Shown here piece by piece: positions 33,687 to 42,837 of a stretch of DNA of 64,000 nt. A program made the translations under genes and the position numbers. The notes beneath the pieces were generated by a model. It did no database searches. It was given only the letters and a program-made list of their open reading frames with translations, and was not told where the DNA came from. Numbering within the stretch: position 1 is the first letter of the stretch; the number at the start of each line of letters is the position of its first letter. Source of the DNA: CAWBRY01 sp963791295 (GTDB lineage Bacteria > Bacteroidota > Bacteroidia > Chitinophagales > Chitinophagaceae); the NCBI GenBank assembly GCA_963791295.1, contig CAWBRY010000001.1, positions 496,001 through 560,000 of the forward strand. Direction: 5' to 3'.

Positions 33687-36671
33687 ATGAACAACAGAAT
33701 CAACGTTACAAAGACCAAAGTCAAACAAAACATTTTCTTTCTTACATGCATGCTGATCGCTCAGCTTTCTTTTTCACAGGATGCTACCCTTATTGAAATC
33801 TCCGGCAAAGTGACCGACTCCGAAGGCAAGAATCCTCTTCCCGATGTGAGTGTGCAGATCAAAGGAACAGTGACAGGCACGATCACCAACAATACGGGAA
33901 ATTTTGTCCTCCGCACGAAGACGAAACTTCCCTTTGCACTTGTCTTTTCATCCATCGGGTTTAAAGAACAGGAACTGGAAGTGACTAGCCTGGGTTCCAA
34001 CCTTCAGGTTGCCCTGGCCACTCAGGCTGTTTTGGGAAGCGATGTCGTTGTAACGGCAAGCCGCGTTCCGGAAAGCATTCTGAAGTCACCCGTCGCCATT
34101 GAGAAATTAGACATCCGTGCAATTCGTGAAACCGCATCTCCGAGTTTTTATGACGCATTGGAAAATGTGAAAGGCGTACAGATGCTGACATCAAGCCTCA
34201 CATTTAAAATTCCAAATACACGTGGTTTCAATATCCCGAATAATTTTCGCTTCATGCAATTGGTAGATGGTGTGGACATGCAGGCAGCTACCCTGGGTGT
34301 ACCGCTGGGAAATGCCATCGGGCCCACCGAATTGGACATTCAAAGTGTAGAGATTACTCCAGGCGCAGCTTCCGCTCTTTATGGCATGAATGCGATCAAC
34401 GGCATGGCTAACCTCCTTACTAAAAGCCCATTTATTCATCAAGGTTTAAGCATTTATCAGCGAACCGGCCTCAATCATGTGGATGGCATTGACCATGATC
34501 CTAGCATTCTAACGGAGACGGCTATCCGATATGCGCAGGCCTTTAAGAACCGGTTTGCCTTCAAAGTGAATCTTAGCTATTTGCAGGGAACAGACTGGCG
34601 TTCTAATACGCGACTGGACCAAAACACCAACAACCTCAAAAGTGCAAATCCCGGTTTTCCTGACCTGAACGGGTCTAATAATGTTGCCTTTGATGGTTGG
34701 AATAAATATGGTGATGATGCCCTGGCTGGAAGCAATCTGGTTTCGATCGGCGGACTCAACATCAACGGCAATGCGAATCAAACCCTTCGAGTCGCCAGGA
34801 CCGGCTATTGGGAAACAGACCTGGTTAGTCCTAAAGTGGATAACCTAAAATTCGACGCCTCGCTTCATTACCGGCTGAGTGATAAAGCAGAGATATCTTA
34901 TTCTTACAGGATAGGTAAGATGGATGGCGTATTTCAACGTGGTAACAAGATCCAACTTGATAATGTTGTGGTACAAAATCATCACCTGGAACTGAAGGGT
35001 AGCAACTTTGTAGTCAGAAGCTATATCTCGATTGAAAATACTGGCGATTCTTATAATGTAAAACCCCTGGCAGACAATATGGACCTATATAGTGGGGGTG
35101 CTTCCGACACGAAAACACCAACAAGCTGGGGAACTAAGTATAAGACAGCATTAAACGCATACGCAGCAGCTAACGGAGGCGCATTAACCTCAGATAATTT
35201 GGCTGCAGCCACCCAATATGCGCGGGAACAAGCTGATGCAAGCCGCGTTAAGCCGGGTACACCGGAGTTTGATGCATTGAAGAATACCATCGTCAAGATT
35301 AATAATTGGGACATAAAATCAGGATCCATTCCGGATGCCCCAATTACCGGCGGCGCCGCCCTTGTACAAAAAAGCCGTTTATTCCATACCGAGGCACAGT
35401 GGGACTTATCGCATAAGATAAAGGTCTTTGATTTGCTGCTCGGTGCTGATGCACGCATCTACCAGGTCACTCCTGACGGAAATAATTTTGTCGATTTTTC
35501 TCGTCCGATTGCGGAACGAAACTCCCCTTTGAAGGACGGTAGTTTTGGAAAAAATCTTTATTACAAGAAATTCGGCGCTTTCACCCAGGTCACTAAAACA
35601 CTGTTTGCTGAAAAGCTGAAGTTATTCGGATCCATTCGGTTCGATTACAACCCTGAGTTTGACCCTAAGTTTACCCCCAGACTGGCCGCAGTATACACCT
35701 TCAAAGAAAATCACAATTTCCGGTTCACATATCAATTGGGCTATCGTTTCCCAGCATTGTTTGAAGCCCTGTCCTATGTAAACAATGGAAGGGTCAAACG
35801 CGTAGGCAGCTTAGCTTATATAAATGAAGGGCTTGGTTATCTCGACAATAGTTATACCCAGGCATCGGTCATTAATTTCAATGCATCCGTTGCGGCGGCA
35901 GGTAATTCTGATTCGGCAGCGCTGGCAAACAGGAACTTGCTGGCCTGGGCCAATCTTCCAAAAGCACGTCCCGAAAAGATCAGTTCATTTGAAGTCGGGT
36001 ATAAAAGTGTATTGTTGGATAACCGCCTCGTGATCGATATCGATGCTTATAGCAATCACTATGCTGGATTTCTTGGACAGGTGCAGGTATTTGTGCCGAA
36101 GGGAGAGACGGTCGGCTCGGATGCAGCAGTATTGTCTATGCTCGACCGGAACCGTGACGCGACAACGGCTACAGCGACTACCGCAGCCAGTAATGGTCAA
36201 GAACGTTATCGCGTGTACACCAACGCAAAGAATAATTATCACAACTTCGGTTCTGCATTAGGAATTACTTATAATATTTATAAGAAATATACCATATCCA
36301 GCACCGTTAGTTACAATAAAATGAAATCGAACCAGACTAATGATATTTTCGTCACCGGTTTCAATACACCACAATGGGCCGCCAGCTTTTCTATAGCCAA
36401 CCGTGAATTATTTAAGAATTTCGGTTTCAACATAATTTGGAAATGGCAGGACGCATTTTTGTGGGAGAGTCCGCTGGTGACTGGTAATATAGCCGCTTTC
36501 AGCACCATCGATGCCCAAGTCAGCTTCAAGTTCCCCAAGATCAAGTCCCTGCTTAAGTTGGGCGGTTCTGATCTTTTGAACAAACGCTACCTCCAATATG
36601 CAGGTGGTCCGACCATCGGAGCTCTTTATTATGCCGCCATTACCGTGGAAGGATTATTAAATAATCGCTAA
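33687..36671 (+). CDS. TonB-dependent outer-membrane receptor
   Basis: A 994-residue receptor. It has a signal peptide (to about 30, FFLTCMLIAQLSFSQ), a carboxypeptidase-regulatory-like domain (about 38-115, with ISGKVTDSEG and DVSVQIKGTVTGT), a plug domain (about 120-250, with VVVTASRVPESIL) and a 22-strand barrel region. The substrate is unknown, and no SusD partner is adjacent. The promoter carries a palindrome shared with sulfur genes, so uptake of a sulfur compound is a reasonable guess but not shown. The upstream leader of about 65 bases is normal. Confidence 0.92.
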   Translation: MNNRINVTKTKVKQNIFFLTCMLIAQLSFSQDATLIEISGKVTDSEGKNPLPDVSVQIKGTVTGTITNNTGNFVLRTKTKLPFALVFSSIGFKEQELEVTSLGSNLQVALATQAVLGSDVVVTASRVPESILKSPVAIEKLDIRAIRETASPSFYDALENVKGVQMLTSSLTFKIPNTRGFNIPNNFRFMQLVDGVDMQAATLGVPLGNAIGPTELDIQSVEITPGAASALYGMNAINGMANLLTKSPFIHQGLSIYQRTGLNHVDGIDHDPSILTETAIRYAQAFKNRFAFKVNLSYLQGTDWRSNTRLDQNTNNLKSANPGFPDLNGSNNVAFDGWNKYGDDALAGSNLVSIGGLNINGNANQTLRVARTGYWETDLVSPKVDNLKFDASLHYRLSDKAEISYSYRIGKMDGVFQRGNKIQLDNVVVQNHHLELKGSNFVVRSYISIENTGDSYNVKPLADNMDLYSGGASDTKTPTSWGTKYKTALNAYAAANGGALTSDNLAAATQYAREQADASRVKPGTPEFDALKNTIVKINNWDIKSGSIPDAPITGGAALVQKSRLFHTEAQWDLSHKIKVFDLLLGADARIYQVTPDGNNFVDFSRPIAERNSPLKDGSFGKNLYYKKFGAFTQVTKTLFAEKLKLFGSIRFDYNPEFDPKFTPRLAAVYTFKENHNFRFTYQLGYRFPALFEALSYVNNGRVKRVGSLAYINEGLGYLDNSYTQASVINFNASVAAAGNSDSAALANRNLLAWANLPKARPEKISSFEVGYKSVLLDNRLVIDIDAYSNHYAGFLGQVQVFVPKGETVGSDAAVLSMLDRNRDATTATATTAASNGQERYRVYTNAKNNYHNFGSALGITYNIYKKYTISSTVSYNKMKSNQTNDIFVTGFNTPQWAASFSIANRELFKNFGFNIIWKWQDAFLWESPLVTGNIAAFSTIDAQVSFKFPKIKSLLKLGGSDLLNKRYLQYAGGPTIGALYYAAITVEGLLNNR

Positions 36672-36717
36672 TCGTTTTTCTATTAAATATCTCATACAGG
36701 CAAGCAATCGTTCAAAG

Positions 36718-36740
36718 GCGTCCCGATTCTTCGGGACGCA
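36718..36740 (+). repeat. GCGTCCCGA/TCGGGACGC hairpin
   Basis: A 9-base-pair perfect stem with a short loop lies between the TonB receptor stop and the DUF2490 remnant. No T-run follows, so it is a poor terminator; it looks like one of the short GC-rich palindromes often seen between genes in this phylum. Confidence 0.55.
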
Positions 36741-36747
36741 TGTTTAT

Positions 36748-37366
36748 ATGGGATGTTGCTTTGCTATGACATTTTTCGGAGGCGAAGTATACAGTCAGAC
36801 CAAGCAGGCGCAACACGCCAACCAGGTCTGGTTGGCATATTTTAATCAAACCAGGTTGAGCAAGGATTGGGGGATCTGGATGGATCTTCATTTGAGGACC
36901 AAAGAAGATTTCGTGAGTGACATTTCTCAATCTATCATTCGACTGGCATACGAAATATAAATGGCTTCGGATAATGCAGTGGATTCGATTGGATGAAAGG
37001 TTCAGGCGGAAGATATTGAACGACGATGAATTGGCTTCCGGCTACAACTTCAATTATAAGGCGAGATATAATTTATTGGCGCAATTCCCCTTGGGCAAGA
37101 AACCTTTTCAACCTAAATCCCTTTCCGGAGTTATTAATGATGAGATTCATATCAACTTTGGAAAACAGATCGTCAATAATTATTTTGATCAGAACAGGTT
37201 TTTCGTGGGATTTGCTTATTATTTAAAGAATCATGATATTCTTCAGTTTGGCTACATGAATGTGTTCCAGCAATTACCGGCGGGAAACAGGTATAGGTGG
37301 ATAAATGCAGCACGGATATTCTATTTTCAAAATCTGGACGCGAGGAAAAAGATGAAATTTCAGTAA
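36748..37366 (+). pseudogene. DUF2490 outer-membrane protein, broken by an internal deletion
   Basis: The first frame (36748-36960) encodes NQVWLAYFNQTRLSKDWGIWMDLHLRTKEDF and stops after SIIRLAYEI. A second frame from about 36944 continues as WHTKYKWLRIMQWIRLDERFRR and NDEIHINFGKQIVNNYFDQNRFF, also DUF2490. The joint is near 36938-36946. Joined, they give about 205 residues; the family is typically 230-260, with a middle strand-rich segment that is absent here. This suggests an out-of-frame deletion, not a point shift. The N-terminal signal peptide is also weak. The intact family is a beta-barrel of unknown function. Confidence 0.75.
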
Positions 37367-37388
37367 CTTTCTTTATTCCAATCAAATT

Positions 37389-37928
37389 ATGGCCAGGATT
37401 CAGCCCTTGGGAGAAAATGAACGTTCTCCCGATATAAGAACTGCCTTCGAACAGCATGTGAAAGACTATAAGGGCCGCATCACAAACATGAAGGCTACCC
37501 TCGGTCATTCATTAATGGCCTTCAATATATATATGGAGTGGTATCCGCTTTATGAAGAAGTGGAAAAGATCCTTGGAAAACGAATGGCATATTTGTATGC
37601 GTATTCTATCTCTCATGGAGCCGACTGTCCTTTATGTACGACGTTTTTTCGCAAGATCATCATCGATGCCGGGGAAAAGCCAGAGAGTATTCAAATAGAT
37701 CCCGCTCAACAGGAAATTTTGGACTTTGGGAGCAGTATCGCAAAGTATCATGGAAATATTGCAGACCATATTTATAATGCGATAGCCGAACGCTTCAGCA
37801 AAGAAGAGGTAATCGTACTGATTGCATTTGCCGGACAGATGATCGCCACCAATGTTCTAAACAATGTAATTGAAACGGAGATCGATGAATATTTAATCGA
37901 ATACTTGCCCTCTATAAAATATCATTAA
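37389..37928 (+). CDS. Carboxymuconolactone-decarboxylase/AhpD-like protein
   Basis: A 179-residue CMD-family protein. The redox-active CxxC (CPLC) and the upstream acid lie in SISHGADCPLCTTFF (about residues 76-90), as in AhpD-type proteins. A helical core of the usual CMD fold follows. It could reduce peroxides or lie in a ring-cleavage pathway. It is followed 17 bases later by an SDR, and the two are probably cotranscribed. Confidence 0.75.
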   Translation: MARIQPLGENERSPDIRTAFEQHVKDYKGRITNMKATLGHSLMAFNIYMEWYPLYEEVEKILGKRMAYLYAYSISHGADCPLCTTFFRKIIIDAGEKPESIQIDPAQQEILDFGSSIAKYHGNIADHIYNAIAERFSKEEVIVLIAFAGQMIATNVLNNVIETEIDEYLIEYLPSIKYH

Positions 37929-37944
37929 CTAAGAATATTTCAGC

Positions 37945-38742
37945 ATGTTAAAAGGTAAAGTGGCTTTTATAACCGGTGCAGCGCATGGACAGGGAAGAGC
38001 TACTGCCCTTGCCCTTGCACATGAAGGTGTGGATATTGTTGCTTTCGATATAGCCTCCACATTGACATACCCTGGTTACAAGTTAGGATCGGAAAAAGAT
38101 CTGGAATCACTTGTGAAAGAATGTGAAGCATCCGGAGTGCGTTGTCTCGCTTTTGCGGGGGACGTACGCATTGATAAGGATATAACCACGGCTGTGGAAG
38201 AAGCCATGAAACAATTTCGCCATATCGATATATTATTTAACAACGCCGGTATTTGCGCCTACGGCCTTGCCCATGAGCTATCTGAAGACGCATGGGACAC
38301 GATGCTGGACATTAACCTCAAAGGCGCCTGGCTGGTAGCCAGAAGGATCATCCCTGGAATGATTGAACAGAAATCGGGAGTGATCATCAATAATTCATCG
38401 GTTGCGGGTCTGCGGGGAATGAACCGGCTCAGTCACTATGCTGCATCCAAATGGGGGTTGACGGGGCTGACTAAATCCATGGCCATAGAATTAGCTCCTC
38501 ATAATATTCGTGTGATCTCTATTCATCCAACCGGAGTGAACACTCCCATGAATGATGGATTGGCGGCCATGGAGGGCTTGACACCACGTGAAATCGGTGA
38601 ACGCAGCGCAGGCAATTTGATGGATACCCCATGGATTGAACCAGAAGATGTAGCACAGGCTGTTGTCTTTCTTGCATCCGACCAATCTCGTTTTATAACA
38701 GGTTCACAATTTGTGTTAGACGCAGGGCTTCTAACGAAATAA
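37945..38742 (+). CDS. Short-chain dehydrogenase/reductase
   Basis: 265 residues with the Rossmann motif TGAAHGQGR (11-19), NNAG (about 97-100), and the catalytic set Ser (NNSSVAG), Tyr and Lys (YAASK). The N-terminal TGAAHGQGRATALALA and DIVAFDIA resemble the mycofactocin-associated carveol dehydrogenase-like group, but no mycofactocin genes are seen. It likely oxidises an alcohol with NAD. It is grouped with a CMD protein, an exported protein and an aldo-keto reductase. Confidence 0.85.
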   Translation: MLKGKVAFITGAAHGQGRATALALAHEGVDIVAFDIASTLTYPGYKLGSEKDLESLVKECEASGVRCLAFAGDVRIDKDITTAVEEAMKQFRHIDILFNNAGICAYGLAHELSEDAWDTMLDINLKGAWLVARRIIPGMIEQKSGVIINNSSVAGLRGMNRLSHYAASKWGLTGLTKSMAIELAPHNIRVISIHPTGVNTPMNDGLAAMEGLTPREIGERSAGNLMDTPWIEPEDVAQAVVFLASDQSRFITGSQFVLDAGLLTK

Positions 38743-38764
38743 TTATCATCATAAAATCAATTTT

Positions 38765-39226
38765 ATGCAAAGGGTTACAAACATTACGATCGTCAGAATT
38801 TTTTTCCTTGTTTTATCTTCCCAGCTTCTTAGTCTGGGCCAGGCAAATGGGCAAACCCAGCCGAAGGATGGTCCTTTTGTCGTAGAGAATTATTATAAGG
38901 TGAAATGGGGCTATGCGGAAGAATTCATTAACCTATGGAAAGTGAACCACTACCCGTTGTTGAAGAAGGCGATAGAAAAAGGCGACCTTATCAGCGTGGA
39001 TGCAGAGAAACCCAAACTACACAGTGGTGAAGATACTCGTTGGGATTTTAAGGTAACGCTCGTTTTTAAGAATGCCATTGAAGCTTTTGATGCAGACCTC
39101 ACGACTCCGTATAAGAAACAACTTTATCCCGACCTCGATAAGCTCACCCGGGACGAGCAACATCGCTTTGAATTATTGATCGCACATTGGGACGTGATGG
39201 TGGAGAAAATAAAGCTGAATGAATAA
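38765..39226 (+). CDS. Exported protein of unknown function
   Basis: 153 residues with a signal peptide (MQRVTNITIVRIFFLVLSSQ, cleavage near residue 30 after NGQ). The mature part has an alpha/beta look (FVVENYYKVKWGYAEEFINLWKVNHYPLL), which recalls dimeric alpha-beta barrels such as those of the antibiotic-monooxygenase type, but I cannot support a specific family. No catalytic residues stand out. It follows the SDR by 22 bases. Confidence 0.55.
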   Translation: MQRVTNITIVRIFFLVLSSQLLSLGQANGQTQPKDGPFVVENYYKVKWGYAEEFINLWKVNHYPLLKKAIEKGDLISVDAEKPKLHSGEDTRWDFKVTLVFKNAIEAFDADLTTPYKKQLYPDLDKLTRDEQHRFELLIAHWDVMVEKIKLNE

Positions 39227-39284
39227 TTCTACCAGGCGAATCCAATTCAGAAATCAACCGCATTAAAGAGTGAGGCATTCGTCA

Positions 39285-39292
39285 TACTTTTG
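39285..39292 (+). promoter_or_regulatory. -7 promoter element of the aldo/keto reductase gene, possibly leaderless
   Basis: TACTTTTG matches TAnnTTTG. Four bases (AACC) then separate it from the ATG at 39297, the same spacing as at trmD, rlmN and the phosphatase gene. Confidence 0.5.
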
Positions 39293-39296
39293 AACC

Positions 39297-40187
39297 ATGG
39301 AGAAAATTTATTTAAGCGACTCAGGCCCGAAAGTATCTCCCGCTATTTATGGATTCTGGCGCTGGGAAGATACTACGGCAACAGGGGCTTCAACAATGGA
39401 GAGAATTGTAAACCTCTGCCTGGAACTGGGGATCAATACATTTGATCATGCTGACGTGTATGGAGGCTATCAATGTGAAGAGATCTTTGGCAATATCATG
39501 GCGCAAAAGTCATTTAAGAGGGAGGAAATAGTACTATTTACGAAATGTGGTGTCAATATCCCGCATCCTAATCGACCTGGCATTCGCGTTAGGCATTGCG
39601 ATACGTCTGCCAGTCATATAATGGCCAGCATCGATCATTCGTTAAAAAGGTTGCGCACCGATTATATCGACATTTTTCTGCTGGACCAGCTCGACCCATT
39701 TTCCAACCTGGAGGAAACCGCCGTTGCACTTGAACGCCTAAGGACTTCAGGAAAAATAAGAAATGTAGGAGTCGCCAATTTTTCCGTATTCCAGCATCAG
39801 TTGCTTGCCTCTTATTTACGAGTGCCTATTGTTACCAGTCATCTCGAATTGAATATATTGAATACAACTGCTCTCGATAACGGACAAATCGATTATATCA
39901 AACAACGTTACATGCGACCGCTGGCGGCTGCACCCCTGGCTGGCGGCCGGATTGAAAGCGGCACCGATAAATTGGCAGTAAGAGTACATTACAAGTTGGA
40001 AGAGATCGGAAAAAAATATGGTGCCAATATTGAATCACTGGCTGTGGCCTGGCTGATCAAGATAGGAGCTCTTCCCCTGATCGGCACGACCAATGAACAG
40101 CGGATACGGAATATTGTAAATGCGTTTAACATCGATCTTGACAGACAGGATTGGTATGAATTGTACGCAGCGTCGAGAGGAGAGTAG
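39297..40187 (+). CDS. Aldo/keto reductase
   Basis: A 296-residue NAD(P)-linked TIM-barrel enzyme. The family features are DHADVYGGY (the catalytic Asp and Tyr near 54-58), TKCG (catalytic Lys near 84), and a His near 105 in VRHCDTS. IGTTNEQRI forms part of the C-terminal cofactor binding site. Physiological substrate unknown. It follows the exported protein but has its own leaderless-like promoter. Confidence 0.88.
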   Translation: MEKIYLSDSGPKVSPAIYGFWRWEDTTATGASTMERIVNLCLELGINTFDHADVYGGYQCEEIFGNIMAQKSFKREEIVLFTKCGVNIPHPNRPGIRVRHCDTSASHIMASIDHSLKRLRTDYIDIFLLDQLDPFSNLEETAVALERLRTSGKIRNVGVANFSVFQHQLLASYLRVPIVTSHLELNILNTTALDNGQIDYIKQRYMRPLAAAPLAGGRIESGTDKLAVRVHYKLEEIGKKYGANIESLAVAWLIKIGALPLIGTTNEQRIRNIVNAFNIDLDRQDWYELYAASRGE

Positions 40188-40225
40188 CTATAAGTTATAG
40201 TTTCACTTCTCACTTCTCACTATCT
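40188..40225 (+). repeat. CTATAAGTTATAG and CACTTCT tandem repeat
   Basis: After the aldo-keto reductase stop comes the palindrome CTATAAGTTATAG and then CACTTCT repeated (CACTTCTCACTTCTCAC). Similar TCACTTCTCAC-type and CTCACCACTCAC-type runs occur near 48900. It lies between two genes on the same strand. Confidence 0.6.
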
Positions 40226-40249
40226 TCACAAATCTATATTTAGAACAGG

Positions 40250-41416
40250 ATGAAGCAACACCCAGAAACAAAAGCTATACGGATACAAACGCCGGGAACG
40301 GAGCAGAAGGAACATGCTACGCCACTTTTTTTGACCAGCAGTTTTACTTATGATTCTGCAGATGATATGGCCGCTGCCTTTGCGGACGATACTCTCAATG
40401 TGAACATCTATTCCCGTTTTTCCAATCCAACGGTTGATGAATTCATTAGTAAGATAGTAGCGCTAGAAGAAGCCGAAGCTGGTATTGCCACAAGCACGGG
40501 AATGGCTGCCATATTCTCAACATTCATGAGTTTTTTGGGTAAAGGAGATCATATTTTATCGGCATCCGCATTGTTCGGCTCTACGCATACACTACTCACT
40601 AAATACCTTCCTCAATGGGGAATCGAGTCTTCGTATTTCAATATGAATAAGCCGGAAACCATTGCCGGCCTGATCAAACCAAATACGAAAATGCTTTATG
40701 TGGAAACTCCCTCCAACCCGGGACTGGATATTATTGATATAGAATTGGTCGCCGCCATTTGCAAAAAATCAAATGTATTGTTTGTAGTGGACAATTGTTT
40801 TGCTACACCTGCCGGCCAGCAACCCCTCCGCTACGGCGCTGACCTGGTGTTGCATTCGGCAACTAAATTCATCGAAGGCCAGGGCCGCGTTCTTGGCGGC
40901 GTGGTCGTGGGAAGAAAGGAATTGATCAAACAGCTATACCTGTTCGTTAGAAATACGGGACCTTCTTTAAGTCCATTTAATGCATGGGTATTATCCAAGA
41001 GCATAGAGACTTTATTCATTCGTATGGATAAGCACGCCAGCAATGCCACGTACATAGCTCATGCATTACAAAATCATCCAAAGACCAGTTGGGTAAAGTA
41101 TCCTTTTCTCGAAAACCATCCCCAATATGCCATTGCGAAAAAACAGATGAGCAATGGCGGCGGGATCGTCACATTTGAAGTCGTTGGTGGCATCGAAAGC
41201 GGAAAGAAATTTCTCAATTCGTTAAAGATGATTTCCATGACTAATAACCTGGGGGATAGCCGAAGTATAGCCTCCCATCCCGCCTCTACGACGCATTCCA
41301 AACTTAATGAGCAGGAACGCCAGGAAGTGGGGATCACCGATGGATTAATTCGCATCTCCGTGGGGCTGGAACATCCCGAAGATATTCTGAATGATATTTG
41401 GCAGGCACTAGGGTGA
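40250..41416 (+). CDS. metZ: O-succinylhomoserine sulfhydrylase-like PLP enzyme
   Basis: A 388-residue Cys/Met metabolism PLP-dependent enzyme. PLP lysine is Lys206 in HSATKFIEGQGRVLGG; YSRFSNPTVDEF and SSFTYDSADDMA near the N-terminus are typical of MetZ. It would use O-acylhomoserine and sulfide to make homocysteine, a use for the sulfide made by the sulfite reductase 13 kb upstream. Cystathionine gamma-synthase or gamma-lyase are alternatives that sequence alone does not exclude. Confidence 0.82.
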   Translation: MKQHPETKAIRIQTPGTEQKEHATPLFLTSSFTYDSADDMAAAFADDTLNVNIYSRFSNPTVDEFISKIVALEEAEAGIATSTGMAAIFSTFMSFLGKGDHILSASALFGSTHTLLTKYLPQWGIESSYFNMNKPETIAGLIKPNTKMLYVETPSNPGLDIIDIELVAAICKKSNVLFVVDNCFATPAGQQPLRYGADLVLHSATKFIEGQGRVLGGVVVGRKELIKQLYLFVRNTGPSLSPFNAWVLSKSIETLFIRMDKHASNATYIAHALQNHPKTSWVKYPFLENHPQYAIAKKQMSNGGGIVTFEVVGGIESGKKFLNSLKMISMTNNLGDSRSIASHPASTTHSKLNEQERQEVGITDGLIRISVGLEHPEDILNDIWQALG

Positions 41417-41468
41417 TTTAGTCCTATTGCGAATTATCCCTATCTTTCTTTCCGAATCAAACTTGCTT

Positions 41469-42821
41469 ATGAATAGTAATAAACTCTTCCGGTGGTCGAT
41501 CGTTGCGGCGCTCGCCGGTTTTCTTTTTGGCTTTGATACTGTCGTGATCTCTGGAGCCAACCTTCCTATCAAAGAGCTCTGGCATACATCACCGCTCTTT
41601 CACGGATTCTTTATCATGTCCATGGCCTTGTGGGGAACCCTGGCAGGCGCCCTTTTCGGCGGAATACCCACAGAAAAATATGGGAGAAAGAAAGTCTTAT
41701 TCTGGATAGGTATATTATATACTGTTTCTGCCATCGGTACGGCGCTGGCCCCTGATCCATACACCTTTTCCGCCTTCCGTTTCCTTGGAGGTATTGGAAT
41801 CGGAGTCTCCTCGGTTGTGGTGCCGACCTATATTTCCGAGATCTCCACGTCAAAGGTGAGAGGCCGGTTGGTAGCGATGTATCAATTCAATATCGTATTT
41901 GGAATATTGGTCGCTTTTTTTTCCAATTATTTATTAAAAGGTTTTAACGGAGACGCTGACTGGCGATGGATGTTGGGCGTTTCGGCAATCCCTTCGTTCA
42001 TATATACTGTGATGGTGTTAGGCGTGCCGGAAAGTCCGAGATGGTTGATCACCAAGAAAAAGGATGAAGCGGCGGCCGGCCGGATACTCGGACAGATCGG
42101 AGTGACGGATGTGAAGGCGGAAATCGATTATATTGTTTCGAGTAATGCACAGGTTGACAAGGGTAAAGGTGCCACCAGTTTTTTTAGCGGTAAATATCGA
42201 ACTCCTTTGTTCCTCGCATTTATGGTTGCCTTCTTCAACCAGTTATCGGGAATCAACTTTATCCTTTATTATGCTCCGGAGATCCTTGAAAAAGCAGGAT
42301 TGGCGGCTAAGGATTCGCTACGCAATTCAATAGCTATTGGCGGCACAAACCTGCTTTTCACGTTCGTTGGACTCTACCTCATCGATAGAGCAGGAAGGAA
42401 AAAATTGCTTATCCTGGGATCAATCGGATACATCTTCAGCCTGGGTATGGTGGCCTGGTCATTTTATACACACGCCCAACCTACTTTCCTTCTTTCATTT
42501 CTGCTACTATTTATTGCATCGCATGCAATAGGGCAGGGTGCAGTAATCTGGGTATTTATTTCTGAGATCTTTCCCAATAAAGTGAGGGCATTGGGACAAT
42601 CATTCGGCGCCAGCGTCCATTGGGTCTTTGCCGCCATCATCACTTTGCTTACACCTATCTTCCTGGATGAGAAAAAAGGAATATTGAAAGATAAACCGGA
42701 ATATATCTTCAGCTTCTTTTGCGTGATGATGGTATTTCAGCTTATATGGGTACTGACAAAAGTCCCGGAGACAAAAGGAGTTTCTCTCGAAGATCTGGAG
42801 AGAAAACTGGTGGATCACTAG
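41469..42821 (+). CDS. Sugar-porter MFS transporter
   Basis: 450 residues from ATG 41469; a TTG at 41427 would only add 14 unlikely residues. There are twelve hydrophobic segments. The sugar-porter signatures are visible: GFDTVVISG in TM1, GxxxDRxGRR-like EKYGRKK and DRAGRKK in the loops after TM2 and TM8, and PESPRWL before the central loop. It is followed 16 bases later by a GH32 enzyme, so the substrate is probably a fructose-containing sugar, taken up with protons. Confidence 0.85.
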   Translation: MNSNKLFRWSIVAALAGFLFGFDTVVISGANLPIKELWHTSPLFHGFFIMSMALWGTLAGALFGGIPTEKYGRKKVLFWIGILYTVSAIGTALAPDPYTFSAFRFLGGIGIGVSSVVVPTYISEISTSKVRGRLVAMYQFNIVFGILVAFFSNYLLKGFNGDADWRWMLGVSAIPSFIYTVMVLGVPESPRWLITKKKDEAAAGRILGQIGVTDVKAEIDYIVSSNAQVDKGKGATSFFSGKYRTPLFLAFMVAFFNQLSGINFILYYAPEILEKAGLAAKDSLRNSIAIGGTNLLFTFVGLYLIDRAGRKKLLILGSIGYIFSLGMVAWSFYTHAQPTFLLSFLLLFIASHAIGQGAVIWVFISEIFPNKVRALGQSFGASVHWVFAAIITLLTPIFLDEKKGILKDKPEYIFSFFCVMMVFQLIWVLTKVPETKGVSLEDLERKLVDH

Positions 42822-42837
42822 GAGTATTTAGGTTTTC

